NCBI GenBank assembly: GCA_017404145.1
Contig: JAFRCW010000040.1
Span: 83,223-147,222 of the forward strand
From: Ruminococcus sp.
GTDB lineage: Bacteria > Bacillota > Clostridia > Oscillospirales > Acutalibacteraceae
Direction of reading: 5' to 3'
DNA: 64,000 nucleotides
The translations under genes were made by a program, and so were the position numbers. Of this stretch, positions 18,211 through 26,921 are shown piece after piece. The notes under the pieces were generated by a model. The model was given only the letters and a program-made list of their open reading frames with translations, was not told the DNA's origin and searched no databases. Numbering within the stretch: the stretch's first letter is position 1; every line of letters begins with the position of its first letter.

Positions 18211-18771
18211 ATGAAAAGGAATCATTTGCTTGGCATAGTCGCGCGCACCGCGTGCGTACTCCTATGCTTGGTTCTGTTCTCCGCGCATCTGTGCTCGGGA
18301 ATGTTCGCCCGATATAATACAGAAGGAGAGGCGACCGGCTCTGCAAACGTCGCGGCGTTGAATGTGAATGTGACTCAGGAAGAGGCGTTGAGTATTGCAG
18401 ATTCCGGTGCATCGACTTTTTCGTTTAAAGTAAATAACGAATCTGAGGTTGCAGTTTCTTATGGTGTTGTGATCAAGTTTAAGGCTTCTTCAACCGCGTT
18501 ACTCGATACATATGGCAGTGATGCTTTTTCCAAAGTAATAAGGGACGTGAAGCTTGGTGATGACATTGTCGGTACAGTAAGCGATAATGGGATGACCTAT
18601 ACATTCAGCAATTTGGGTTATTTGGAACCCGGCGATTCTTCTGACGCTTATAACTTGAGTTATGTGATTCACGTAATTGCAAAAAATAATGGCGAGATAT
18701 CACCCAATTTTCAGACCAACGCGTATGGTTTGAGCTTTGACGTATACGCCAAAGCGACTCAGATTGATTAA
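18211..18771 (+). CDS. Small TasA-like secreted protein
   Basis: 186 residues with AAAGGAGCTGG upstream of ATG 18211. The signal region (ACVLLCLVLFSAHLCSG) is followed by MFARYNTEGEATGSANVAAL, the same cleavage-region pattern as the larger TasA-like protein (TFAKYVTTGEAEGTARVAKW). The mature part of about 150 residues is a single beta-sandwich-like domain, and it ends AKATQID, matching the ASATQID end of the other protein. It is a plausible minor fibre subunit or nucleator. A palindrome GCGGAATATTCCGC precedes it at 18170-18183. More AT-rich than the peptidase before it. Confidence 0.82.
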   Translation: MKRNHLLGIVARTACVLLCLVLFSAHLCSGMFARYNTEGEATGSANVAALNVNVTQEEALSIADSGASTFSFKVNNESEVAVSYGVVIKFKASSTALLDTYGSDAFSKVIRDVKLGDDIVGTVSDNGMTYTFSNLGYLEPGDSSDAYNLSYVIHVIAKNNGEISPNFQTNAYGLSFDVYAKATQID

Positions 18772-18784
18772 GGAGGGAAGAACC

Positions 18785-21079
18785 ATGAAATTGATTAATT
18801 TACCTCCTGAGAAGAAAGCAAGATTCAGCAAGTGGCGCCTTGTGATTTCTTGTGTATTGGTTGCTACTTTGCTCGTTTCGACAAGCATTGGTCTCGGTTT
18901 TTCAAAATTTAACAGTTTATCAGGCCCTCTTAATTCCGGCACGTTTGTAACCTATGGTTTGCAGGCAAAAGGGTTTGAAAATGCCTCCAGCGGTAATAAG
19001 ATGATTGTTTATGAAAGAGTAGCCGGGGAAGATACTGTTATCCCGGTTCTTGACGGCAACATCAAGATTACCATTCCGAAAACTGCAAGAGGCACAAATA
19101 TAGAGAAAGCAGACTATATTGCTGTTGTATATCCGGGCAGTGCTCCCTCATATGAAGTCAATTATAGTTCGCCGTTTGCAGGAAACGCCTATTTTCAGTA
19201 TAAGTATTACGATAGTTTCTCTGTTTATGGGTTCTCTTATTCAAACAATACAGGAAGATTGTTGGGAGCTATTACAGACAGCACAAATTCGATGTCGATT
19301 GAGTTTAATGTTGGCAAAGATTTCATTCCGATCAGCGTGAATTCCGGCTATACTTATGATGAGGACGACGGTGCGATCAAGTATGAGAACATCTACAGAT
19401 TCTCCGGAAGATTAGCTACATTTGACGTCCGTTACCGTAAAGCTACTTGGGAGGATTTTGCTGACACAAGTTGGTATAACACCTCCGATACATCCTTTAC
19501 TATTGAAACCGCAGAGGAGCTCGCCGGTCTTGCCGCTATCGTAAACGGTACCGCGGACGGGATCGATCAGGACAGCTTTGCGGGCAAGAACATCACTCTC
19601 GGCGACGATATCTCTCTGTATACCGACGAGGATCGCCTCGACGGAAACGGAAAAGAAAAGAGACCGTGGGTACCGATCGGATCCTTTGAAGCTCCGTTCA
19701 GTGGAAACTTTGACGGCGCCGGATATACCATCAGCGGTTTGAATATCCCTGAGTATATATCTCAGGATGCCGATAAGGATAATACATCCGGTCTGTTCGG
19801 TATGGTCAAGGGCGCAGGTTCTTCTGTCAGTATCTCGAACGTTACGCTGGAGGATGTGAACCTCTCCGCTCATCTTGGCTTATATACCGAAGCCGATTCC
19901 GGTCAGTCTATGGGCGCGTTAGCCGGATACTGTGAGAATTGCAGCATTTCCGATGTTCATGTTGATCAACTGACAGTTAACCGTAAAGCAAAGTATATTG
20001 GCGGCATTATCGGTCGCGGAGACGCGATGGGAAGTATTTCCGATTGCACAGTTGAAGGCGCGGTATTTGATCTGGAGGATTGCAACAATATCGGCGGTAT
20101 TGTCGGTATCCATTACGGCAACGGCGCAGATGTTAATATCAGCAATTGCTATGTATCGGCACAATTCGGCGGTTCGTATGCATCCGCCGGCGGTATTGTC
20201 GGATTCGGCAACGGCGGCGCTGTCGGCGTTGAGAACTGCTACTTTACCGGCAGCTTTGATCCGGAAGAGGATGACTCCTTCAACGGCGGTATCCTCGGTA
20301 TCGGCTTCAGCGGCGTGGATAATGATTATATCATCAACAATTGCTATGCGAATTGTGACGCTGACCTGATCGGTCACGGATACTTTGGATATACAGCATA
20401 TACCGGTGAGGAAACAATCGACTATTGTCTTGCAAACTACGGCAATAATCTTGTAGTAGTCAACTCCTCTTGGAGCGGCGATAATGATTCCTTTACTTGG
20501 GAGTCCTACGCGACTGATGCAGGATATGACGGCTATTCTCACACTGTATATAAGTCGGATGACTATTGCTATCCCGATTCTGCTCCCTCCATCTATTGGA
20601 CGATCACAACCGAGTCTGAGGATGAGGATAAGGGTACTGCTTCCAACGATGCGACTGACGACAAGATCGTCAAGGAGAACGACCACACCGTCACCCTCAA
20701 CGCGACTCCCGAGTCCGGCTATGAGTTTGACGAGTGGGTGATCGAGGGCGACTACTCCCTCGTGGGCGACAGCAAGCTTACCGACGCGAGCTGTGTGATC
20801 AAGCCCTCTGGCAACATCACCGCGACCGCGAAGTTCAAGGAGATATCAGCGGCAGACTCCTATACCGTTACGGTTGCGTCAAATGACGACACAATGGGCA
20901 CGGTATCCGGCGGCGGAACAGTGAATGACGGCGATTCCGTCACCGTTACCGCGGCAGCGGAGTCCGGATATGATTTCCTTCGTTGGGAAATTGACGGAGA
21001 AGAAAAGTCGACAGAAGCGGTGTACACCTTTACACCCGACGGCGATGTTACCATTACAGCAATATTTGTTGCGAATTGA
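18785..21079 (+). CDS. GLUG-repeat adhesin with C-terminal InlB-like repeats
   Basis: 764 residues; AGGAGGG overlaps the stop of the preceding gene and fixes ATG 18785. A hydrophobic segment (LVISCVLVATLLVSTSIG) is followed by LGFSKFNSLSGPLNSGTF, a variant of the SipW cleavage pattern. Residues about 240-590 hold a GLUG-type beta-helix with recurring units such as NIGGIVGIHYGNG, SAGGIVGFGNGGA and FNGGILGIGF, preceded by ETAEELAGLAAIVNG and FDGAGYTISGL. Two InlB-type repeats end the protein (ESGYEFDEWVIEG and ESGYDFLRWEIDG). GLUG regions occur in large adhesins. No sorting signal is present, so association with the fibre is inferred. Last gene of the locus, with its own terminator. Confidence 0.85.
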   Translation: MKLINLPPEKKARFSKWRLVISCVLVATLLVSTSIGLGFSKFNSLSGPLNSGTFVTYGLQAKGFENASSGNKMIVYERVAGEDTVIPVLDGNIKITIPKTARGTNIEKADYIAVVYPGSAPSYEVNYSSPFAGNAYFQYKYYDSFSVYGFSYSNNTGRLLGAITDSTNSMSIEFNVGKDFIPISVNSGYTYDEDDGAIKYENIYRFSGRLATFDVRYRKATWEDFADTSWYNTSDTSFTIETAEELAGLAAIVNGTADGIDQDSFAGKNITLGDDISLYTDEDRLDGNGKEKRPWVPIGSFEAPFSGNFDGAGYTISGLNIPEYISQDADKDNTSGLFGMVKGAGSSVSISNVTLEDVNLSAHLGLYTEADSGQSMGALAGYCENCSISDVHVDQLTVNRKAKYIGGIIGRGDAMGSISDCTVEGAVFDLEDCNNIGGIVGIHYGNGADVNISNCYVSAQFGGSYASAGGIVGFGNGGAVGVENCYFTGSFDPEEDDSFNGGILGIGFSGVDNDYIINNCYANCDADLIGHGYFGYTAYTGEETIDYCLANYGNNLVVVNSSWSGDNDSFTWESYATDAGYDGYSHTVYKSDDYCYPDSAPSIYWTITTESEDEDKGTASNDATDDKIVKENDHTVTLNATPESGYEFDEWVIEGDYSLVGDSKLTDASCVIKPSGNITATAKFKEISAADSYTVTVASNDDTMGTVSGGGTVNDGDSVTVTAAAESGYDFLRWEIDGEEKSTEAVYTFTPDGDVTITAIFVAN

Positions 21080-21109
21080 GTAAATTTCTGATAATTGATT
21101 CAAATGGAC

Positions 21110-21136
21110 AAATCCCCTCCTTGTGAGGGGATTTTT
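21110..21136 (+). terminator. Terminator of the fibre locus
   Basis: AATCCCCTC pairs with GAGGGGATT around a CTTGT loop and runs into TTTTT. Confidence 0.9.
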
Positions 21137-21660
21137 GTTGTGTATAAACCGTTTGGAACGGTCTTGACCGTTTCGCTTCGCACCGGCGTTGAAATTATAC
21201 CGTAGGGTGGGGGACAAGCTCGAGCCGAAACGTTGCTAATATCACAATGTTTTAATGCGAAGCAAAGCAAACGTCACATATGCTTCGCAAATGACATTGA
21301 TTTGGCAAATGGCTCTCGGCGGGAGCAAGCCCCCGCCCTACAACCCACCGCGACGTTGCTTTATCACCGTAGGGAAGGGTCTTGACCGTTGTGCAACGCA
21401 GAAGCGATGATGTGATACCGTAGGGCAAGGCGCCCTCGACTTGCCGGTCGCAGTAACGTTTTTGATGATATCAAATGTTTCATACAGGAGCAGGTTTTTA
21501 CCCACAGCGTCTATAACCGATGTGTCGTTAATACCATCGTTTCGGCAAGTCGAGGGCGCCTTGCCCTACGGCAGATGGTTGCACGCAGCCGAAAAGGTCA
21601 TCTTATTTCAATGTCAGGGACGGTCAAGACCGTTCCCCTACAGTAATGGATAGACCCACC
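21137..21660. repeat. Gene-free repeat island of GTAGGG-family palindromes
   Basis: About 520 bases without a credible gene. Several short palindromic units are present: GTAGGG-type at about 21203 and 21368, an inverted one at 21317-21341 that is the exact reverse complement of 60386-60410, and one at about 21612-21641 (GGGACGGTCAAGACCGTTCC). The 154-nt element at 21418-21571 sits among them. Confidence 0.75.
21418..21571. mobile_element. MITE-like element with perfect 29-bp terminal inverted repeats, copy A
   Basis: The left end 21418-21446 (CCGTAGGGCAAGGCG...) is the exact reverse complement of 21543-21571. The 96-base interior contains TTTCATACAGGAGCAGG, also present in copy B at 63682-63834. 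There is no transposase and no obvious target-site duplication. A short ORF reading FRQVEGALPYG across the right end is not considered a gene. Confidence 0.7.
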
Positions 21661-21706
21661 CAACGGTCATTCAACAATAATCCATAATCATAATTCTTTA
21701 ACGATA

Positions 21707-21735
21707 TTGACTTCCAAATCGCGAACACGTATAAT
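21707..21735 (+). promoter_or_regulatory. Promoter of thyA
   Basis: TTGACT (21707-21712) and TATAAT (21730-21735), spacer 17, 35 bases before the start codon. Confidence 0.8.
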
Positions 21736-21769
21736 GAACATAACACACAAAATATAGGGATGTGACACA

Positions 21770-22600
21770 ATGAGCTATGCGGATATGGTATTTATCGAGA
21801 ACTGCAGGGATATTATCGAAAACGGTTTTTCCGACGAGAATTTTGACGTAAGACCCCACTGGGAGGACGGCGCGCCCGCCCATACCATCAAGAAATTCGG
21901 CGTGGTCAACCGCTATGATCTTAGTAAAGAATTCCCCATTATGACGCTGAGGAAGGTCTATTTCAAGAGCTCTATTGACGAGCTTCTTTGGATATGGCAG
22001 AAGAAGTCGAACGACATCCACGAGCTGAAAAGCCACATCTGGGACAGTTGGGCGGACGAGAACGGCTCCATCGGCAAGGCGTACGGCTATCAGCTCGGCG
22101 TCAAGCACAAATACGCCGAGGGCGAGTTCGACCAGGTGGACCGTATGCTTTATGATCTGAAGAACAATCCGACTTCCCGCCGCATTATGTCGAATATCTT
22201 CAACCACCACGATCTCTTTGAGATGGGACTGTATCCCTGCGCCTATAGCGTGACGCTGAATGTGACAGGAAATAAGCTCAATATGATCCTCAACCAGCGC
22301 TCGCAGGATATGCTGGTAGCGAACAACTGGAACGTCTGCCAGTACGCGATCCTCCTGCATATGTTCGCGCAGGTATCCGGCTTCGAGGTCGGCGAGCTGG
22401 TTCACGTGATTGCCGACGCGCATATCTATGACCGCCATATCGACGCGGTCAAACGTATTATTGAATTAGAACCCTATGAAGCGCCGAAGCTCTGGGTCAA
22501 TCCCGAGAAGAAAGACTTCTACGACTTCACCGTCGACGACTTCAAGCTGATCGACTACCAATTCCACGAGTTCAACGAGAAGATACCCGTAGCGATATAA
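21770..22600 (+). CDS. thyA: Thymidylate synthase
   Basis: 276 residues, the usual ThyA length. It methylates dUMP to dTMP with methylene-tetrahydrofolate in the cytoplasm. The nucleophilic Cys is in GLYPCAYSVTLNV, followed by MILNQRSQDMLVANNWNVCQYAILLHM and the dUMP-binding HVIADAHIYDRHID. The N-terminal region (TIKKFGVVNRYDLSKEFPIMTLRKV) fits the family. LYPCAYS in place of LPPCH is the form commonly seen in Clostridia. It is followed after about 100 bases by folA, which regenerates the folate this enzyme oxidises. Confidence 0.97.
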   Translation: MSYADMVFIENCRDIIENGFSDENFDVRPHWEDGAPAHTIKKFGVVNRYDLSKEFPIMTLRKVYFKSSIDELLWIWQKKSNDIHELKSHIWDSWADENGSIGKAYGYQLGVKHKYAEGEFDQVDRMLYDLKNNPTSRRIMSNIFNHHDLFEMGLYPCAYSVTLNVTGNKLNMILNQRSQDMLVANNWNVCQYAILLHMFAQVSGFEVGELVHVIADAHIYDRHIDAVKRIIELEPYEAPKLWVNPEKKDFYDFTVDDFKLIDYQFHEFNEKIPVAI

Positions 22601-22684
22601 CGTAGGGGAGGGTCTTGATCCTCCCGGTACATTGATACCGGCGTATTGTTTTCATAGGCGGAACGGGCATGACCCTCCTCTGCA
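22601..22684. repeat. GTAGGG palindromes between thyA and folA
   Basis: GTAGGGGAGGGTCTTGATCC followed by TCCCG starts at 22602, and an inverted relative (GGCGGAACGGGCATGACCCT) starts at about 22658. Both lie within the presumed thyA-folA transcript. Confidence 0.65.
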
Positions 22685-22702
22685 TTGAAAGGACAAAACA
22701 TA

Positions 22703-23614
22703 ATGAAACTGATCGTAGCAGTTGATGAAAACTGGGGCATCGGCAAAAAGGGCGACCTTTTAAAGTCGATCCCCGACGATATGAAATTTTTCCGCGAAAC
22801 CACCAAAAGAGCGATCCTTGTCATGGGCTACAACACCCTGCTGTCCTTCCCCGGCAGCAAGCCCCTCCCCGGCAGGCTCAACATTGTGCTTGCCGATATC
22901 CCCGAGCTGCAGATCCCGGGCGTGGTGGTCTGCAACACGATGGATCAGCTGCTCTCGCTGCTCGAGAACTTCTGCTCGGACGACGTCTATGTGATCGGCG
23001 GCGGGATGATGTACCGCCAGCTGCTGCCCTACTGCGATACCGCGCTGATCACCAAGATGCGCTTTTCGGGCGACGCGGACACCTTTATCCCGAACCTTGA
23101 CGAGCTGCCCGAATGGAGCGTCAAGTCAGAGTCCGAGATAATGGATTATGAAGGGTTGAAGTTCTCTTTTGTAGAGTACCGTAATTCCTCCCCCAATGCG
23201 CTTGCTTTCCGTTCTTTTGACAAGGATATCACAGAAGTGTTTGCCTCCAAAAAGGAGATCGAGTTCAATTATATCGATTGCAAAGGAAGCTACCGGTCTG
23301 ACTTGCGTGACCTGCTCGAACGATACTTCTATCCGATCAGAGACGGCGTAGCGCCGACGGACGTCCGTTTTTTCCTGATGACAAGTACAAAAGAGGAGAA
23401 GAGCTCCTTCGGTCAACTCCTGTATTTCAAGCGCCTGACAGCGAGCGAAGCGGATTTTCAGAAGCTGAATGACCGCTATCGGGACGAAGATGACTGCACC
23501 GGCAGAGCGTGTCCGGTTCGCGTCAAAAAGTCCGAGCTTGACGAATTTATCACATTCATCAATAAAGCTGCCTTTGAAGACGTCACAGCAAAATTCAAGG
23601 CAGATAAACCATAA
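22703..23614 (+). CDS. folA: Dihydrofolate reductase with a C-terminal extension of unknown function
   Basis: 303 residues, almost twice the usual DHFR length. Residues 1 to about 160 are DHFR: MKLIVAVDENWGIGKKGDLL, IPDDMKFFRETT, AILVMGYNTLLSFPGSKPLPGRLNIVL, VYVIGGGMMYRQLLPYCDTALIT. The remaining roughly 145 residues (SSPNALAFRSFDKDITEVF to the end) resemble nothing I recognise; they look alpha/beta, contain RDLLERYFYPIRDGVAPTDVRFFLM and DEDDCTGRACPVRVKKSELDEF, and have no membrane segment. ATG 22703 follows AAAGGA; an upstream TTG is less likely. Co-location with thyA supports the folate cycle. Confidence 0.92.
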   Translation: MKLIVAVDENWGIGKKGDLLKSIPDDMKFFRETTKRAILVMGYNTLLSFPGSKPLPGRLNIVLADIPELQIPGVVVCNTMDQLLSLLENFCSDDVYVIGGGMMYRQLLPYCDTALITKMRFSGDADTFIPNLDELPEWSVKSESEIMDYEGLKFSFVEYRNSSPNALAFRSFDKDITEVFASKKEIEFNYIDCKGSYRSDLRDLLERYFYPIRDGVAPTDVRFFLMTSTKEEKSSFGQLLYFKRLTASEADFQKLNDRYRDEDDCTGRACPVRVKKSELDEFITFINKAAFEDVTAKFKADKP

Positions 23615-23643
23615 TTACAACTAACACAGAAAGGGGCTTTACT

Positions 23644-24012
23644 ATGAAATTTTACATCTGCGAGCATTGCGGCAACATCATCGCAATGGTAAAGGAATCC
23701 GGCGTTCCGGTCATGTGCTGCGGTCAGAAGATGACGCTGATCGAGGCGGGCGTTACCGACGCCGCTGTTGAGAAGCATGTTCCCGCCTATGAGGTGAAGG
23801 ACGGTATCGTCAGCGTTGCTGTCGGCTCTGTCGCTCATCCGATGACGGACGCGCACTACATCGAGTGGATCGCGCTTCAGACAAACAAAGGTAACCAGCG
23901 TAAGACGCTCACTCCCTCAGACGAACCCAAGGCTTGTTTCGCTTTGTGCGAGGGAGAAGAGGTCAAGGCTGTCTACGCCTACTGCAATCTTCACAGCCTC
24001 TGGAAGGCATAA
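23644..24012 (+). CDS. Desulfoferrodoxin/superoxide reductase
   Basis: 122 residues with two iron centres. The N-terminal desulforedoxin-like site is FYICEHCGNI plus PVMCCGQKM. The catalytic neelaredoxin site uses His residues in VEKHVPAYEV, VGSVAHPMTDAHYIEWI and the C-terminal AYCNLHSLWKA. The enzyme reduces superoxide to peroxide without producing oxygen, as in strict anaerobes. AGAAAGGGG precedes the start. It lies 29 bases after folA and 41 bases before rubrerythrin, forming an oxygen-defence pair. Confidence 0.97.
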   Translation: MKFYICEHCGNIIAMVKESGVPVMCCGQKMTLIEAGVTDAAVEKHVPAYEVKDGIVSVAVGSVAHPMTDAHYIEWIALQTNKGNQRKTLTPSDEPKACFALCEGEEVKAVYAYCNLHSLWKA

Positions 24013-24053
24013 ACACACAGTAAACGGTTATACTGGTATAAAGGAGAGATATT

Positions 24054-24593
24054 ATGGCTAACAAATATGCAGGAACACAGACCGAGAAAAACCTGCTTGC
24101 CGCCTTCGCGGGCGAGTCGCAGGCGAGAAACAAATACACCTACTTCGCGTCCAAGGCTAAGAAGGAAGGCTTTGAGCAGATCGCCGCGCTGTTCCTCAAG
24201 ACCGCTGATAACGAGAAGGAACACGCCAAGCTCTGGTTCAAGGAGCTCGAGGGAATCGGCTCCACCGCCGAAAACCTTGCTGCCGCTGCGGACGGAGAGA
24301 ACTACGAATGGACAGATATGTATGAGGGCTTTGCCAAGACCGCCGAGGAAGAAGGCTTTCCGGAGCTTGCCGCAAGATTCCGTCTGGTCGCCGAGATCGA
24401 GAAGCACCACGAGGAGCGCTACCGCGCCCTGCTCCACAACATCGAGACCGCCAAGGTGTTCGAGAAGAGCGAGGTCAAGGTGTGGGAGTGCCGCAACTGC
24501 GGTCACATCGTTGTCGGTACCAATGCGCCTCAGGTCTGCCCGACCTGCAACCATCCGCAGAGCTTTTTTGAGATCCACGCGGAAAACTATTGA
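24054..24593 (+). CDS. Rubrerythrin (peroxide reductase)
   Basis: 179 residues. The diiron helical bundle carries [40 protein letters not shown] and [16 protein letters not shown], and the C-terminal rubredoxin-like domain has [10 protein letters not shown] and [11 protein letters not shown]. It reduces hydrogen peroxide with electrons from rubredoxin-type donors in the cytoplasm, removing the product of the superoxide reductase encoded just upstream. AAAGGAGAG gives a strong ribosome site. A terminator follows immediately. Confidence 0.98.
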   Translation: MANKYAGTQTEKNLLAAFAGESQARNKYTYFASKAKKEGFEQIAALFLKTADNEKEHAKLWFKELEGIGSTAENLAAAADGENYEWTDMYEGFAKTAEEEGFPELAARFRLVAEIEKHHEERYRALLHNIETAKVFEKSEVKVWECRNCGHIVVGTNAPQVCPTCNHPQSFFEIHAENY

Positions 24594-24607
24594 TATAAAG
24601 CGTAAAG

Positions 24608-24636
24608 AAAAGCTGAGCATCATGCTCAGCTTTTTT
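24608..24636 (+). terminator. Terminator of the rubrerythrin operon
   Basis: AGCTGAGCA pairs with TGCTCAGCT around a 3-base loop, followed by TTTTTT. It overlaps the 3' end of the convergent gene. Confidence 0.9.
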
Positions 24637-25402
24637 CGTTGTTATCGGGAGATTCTGTTTTGTCGTTATCATTATTTTCGGTTACATCGGTATTTTCAAC
24701 GTCGGGTTTTCTGCGGCAGCGTTTTCCGATCAGGATCCCGAGGAAGAGCATCGCCGCCGAAAGAAGAACAAAGCCTGCCGTGATCAGGATTTTTTGAATA
24801 ACGGGATAGTACGGATCGTGAAAATCCAAGAGCTCCTTTGACACGCTTTCGTCCGGGGTGCTTTTGCTGTCGGAGAGGGAGCGTGCGCCCGATTCGCTCA
24901 ATGAGGACGACGCCTTCGGCGAGGCAGCCGTCTGATAAGAAGCGTTGTTTCCGACAGAGAGCTTCAGCGTGACCGATTTATCAATGTCGATGTGTTCTTC
25001 GCCGGACGCCGCAGCGGATACGGGAGAGAAGAGGACGGCGCTTTCGCCGTTTTGCAGCGCCTTGAATTTGCATATAAAGAGAGCGCCGCTTTTTGCTGTG
25101 GCAGAAGCGTAGATCAGGGATACGCCCTTGTCGGTTTTTCGGTATCTGACCGTTCCGTCTGAGCTGTCGGCTTTGACGCTTGCGTAATCGATCATCTTCG
25201 TGTCATAGGAGATATCCAGTTGAACGGCGCACACGGGAACACCACAGGAAAGGGTAACGTCAAAGGTCTTGCCCGCTTTCAGCATTCCGCTGACGTCCAG
25301 AGATAAAGATGCGTCTTTTGCAAAGGCGGAAACCGTGAACAAAAAGGAGAACAAGAGAAAAGGAAGGAATACACAGAGAACTTTCAGGATTCTGTTTTTC
25401 AA
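24626..25402 (-). CDS. Cohesin-domain-like membrane-anchored surface protein
   Basis: 258 residues, TTG start overlapping the stop of the MATE gene. Signal peptide (VLCVFLPFLLFSFLFTVSAFA), then a domain of about 130 residues with a cohesin-like pattern: LSLDVSGMLKAGKTFDVTLS, VCAVQLDISYDTKMIDYASV, GTVRYRKTDKGVSLIYASA. A Ser-rich linker, a membrane helix (ILITAGFVLLSAAMLFLGIL) and an acidic cytoplasmic tail follow. Cohesin folds bind dockerins in cellulosomes, but isolated examples exist without any cellulosome. No dockerin (paired DVNxDG repeats) was seen in this window. Translational coupling to the exporter is suggested by the ATTGA overlap. Confidence 0.8.
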   Translation of the reverse strand: MKNRILKVLCVFLPFLLFSFLFTVSAFAKDASLSLDVSGMLKAGKTFDVTLSCGVPVCAVQLDISYDTKMIDYASVKADSSDGTVRYRKTDKGVSLIYASATAKSGALFICKFKALQNGESAVLFSPVSAAASGEEHIDIDKSVTLKLSVGNNASYQTAASPKASSSLSESGARSLSDSKSTPDESVSKELLDFHDPYYPVIQKILITAGFVLLSAAMLFLGILIGKRCRRKPDVENTDVTENNDNDKTESPDNNEKS

Positions 25403-26799
25403 TCGCTCACTTCCTTACTCCCGTTTTCGGCGAATTCCTGTGTAAGGTTGGTGATCCAGATCCCCTTGCGGATCATGATTGCGCCGATGATGATTTTGAT
25501 GACGTCCACCGCCTGCACGATCGCGTAAACAGCGAGGATCGGCAAATCGGTCAGCATACAGAGGATCACAGCAAGCGGAACCGTCACGACCCATGAGAAC
25601 ACACTGTCAAAAGCAAAGGTCACCAGCGTTTTGCCGCCCGAGCGCAGGGTGAAGTAGAGCGAGTTGAGGATCCCCTGCACCGGGAAGAACAGCGCCGTGA
25701 TGATGATGAACTCGGTCGCGAGCTGACGTACTGCATCAGTGGTATCATACAGCTGCGGGAACACGCCCGACAGCGCGATCAGGATAGCGGTCAGTCCGAC
25801 GCACAGCAGCGCTGTGAACCATGTGAGGGTGAAGGACTCTTTCTTAGCTCTGTCGTATTCTTCCGCGCCGAGCGACTGTCCGACCAGAATACCGACCGAA
25901 TAGCCTAAGGCGACAAATACGACGTTGAGCAGATTACACAGCACGTTGGAGATATTGATGCCCGCGACGACCTCCAGCCCGCGGGTGGAATAGCACTGGG
26001 TCAGCACGGCGATCCCTGCCGCCCAGAGGAATTCGTTGATGAAGATCGGGATGGTTTTGGTGATTATCTTGCGAGAGATTTCCGCCGGGATCTTCAGTGT
26101 GCGCCACAGTCCTTCGATGAACGGATGGCGTTTTCTGCGCGCATATGCCCAGATCACCAGCACGCCCATCTCCAGATACCGCGCGATGACCGTTGCGATC
26201 GCCGCGCCTCTGACGCCCAGTCTCGGAAAACCCAGACTGCCGTAGATCAACAGCCAGTTGAACAGGATATCGGCGGTGACGGAGACGATCCCCGCCGCCA
26301 TCGGCTTGACGGAATCGCCCGTTTCGCGCAGAGAGCTCGAATAGATCTGGGTGACCGCCAGCGCGGGCAGCCCCAGCAGCATAATGTGCAGATAGTCCTT
26401 CGCGTGGCTCAGCGTCAGCGCAGCGTCAATCTCTGCGCTTTCGCCGTGCAGATAGAGATGGATGAGCCGGTTCTCGCCGAGCAGCAAGATGGCGATTCCC
26501 GCTGCGGTACAAACGATCGCGATGATCGCTTTCATACGCGTAGAGGCGCGCACGCCCTCGGTGTTGCCCTGCCCGTAGAACTGGGCGGTATAGATGCCGG
26601 GTCCGGACATTCCTCCGAACAGAGCCAGCGTAAAGACAAACAGAAGCTGACCGACGATAGATACCGCGGTCATCGCTTCGGTGCCTAAGCTGCCGACCAT
26701 AATATGATCCACCAAGCCGACGGCGTTGGTGATACCGTTCTGGATCATTATCGGGATCGCGAGCAGCAGCGCGCGTTTTAATACATTTCGGCGGTCCAT
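25399..26799 (-). CDS. MATE family efflux transporter
   Basis: 466 residues with about twelve hydrophobic helices. It shows MATE family features: LLAIPIMIQNGITNAVGLVDHIMVGSLG near the N-terminus, GPGIYTAQFYGQGN, LRETGDSVKPMAAG in the middle, and a second-half SVGILVGQSLGAEEYDRAKK repeat. MATE proteins export drugs or metabolites in exchange for sodium or protons. AAAGGAGG precedes the start. It is the first gene of a two-gene unit with the cohesin-like protein. The substrate cannot be read from sequence. Confidence 0.94.
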   Translation of the reverse strand: MDRRNVLKRALLLAIPIMIQNGITNAVGLVDHIMVGSLGTEAMTAVSIVGQLLFVFTLALFGGMSGPGIYTAQFYGQGNTEGVRASTRMKAIIAIVCTAAGIAILLLGENRLIHLYLHGESAEIDAALTLSHAKDYLHIMLLGLPALAVTQIYSSSLRETGDSVKPMAAGIVSVTADILFNWLLIYGSLGFPRLGVRGAAIATVIARYLEMGVLVIWAYARRKRHPFIEGLWRTLKIPAEISRKIITKTIPIFINEFLWAAGIAVLTQCYSTRGLEVVAGINISNVLCNLLNVVFVALGYSVGILVGQSLGAEEYDRAKKESFTLTWFTALLCVGLTAILIALSGVFPQLYDTTDAVRQLATEFIIITALFFPVQGILNSLYFTLRSGGKTLVTFAFDSVFSWVVTVPLAVILCMLTDLPILAVYAIVQAVDVIKIIIGAIMIRKGIWITNLTQEFAENGSKEVSD

Positions 26800-26921
26800 T
26801 CTGCCGCCTCCTTTCTTTATCCGATCATTTATCAGCTGTTCAAAATGAAAGGATGCAAAAGGAGTTTGTCGCTAACGTCGCGAGCTGTCAAACGATCCGA
26901 TTTTGATCGTCCTTTCAGGTC

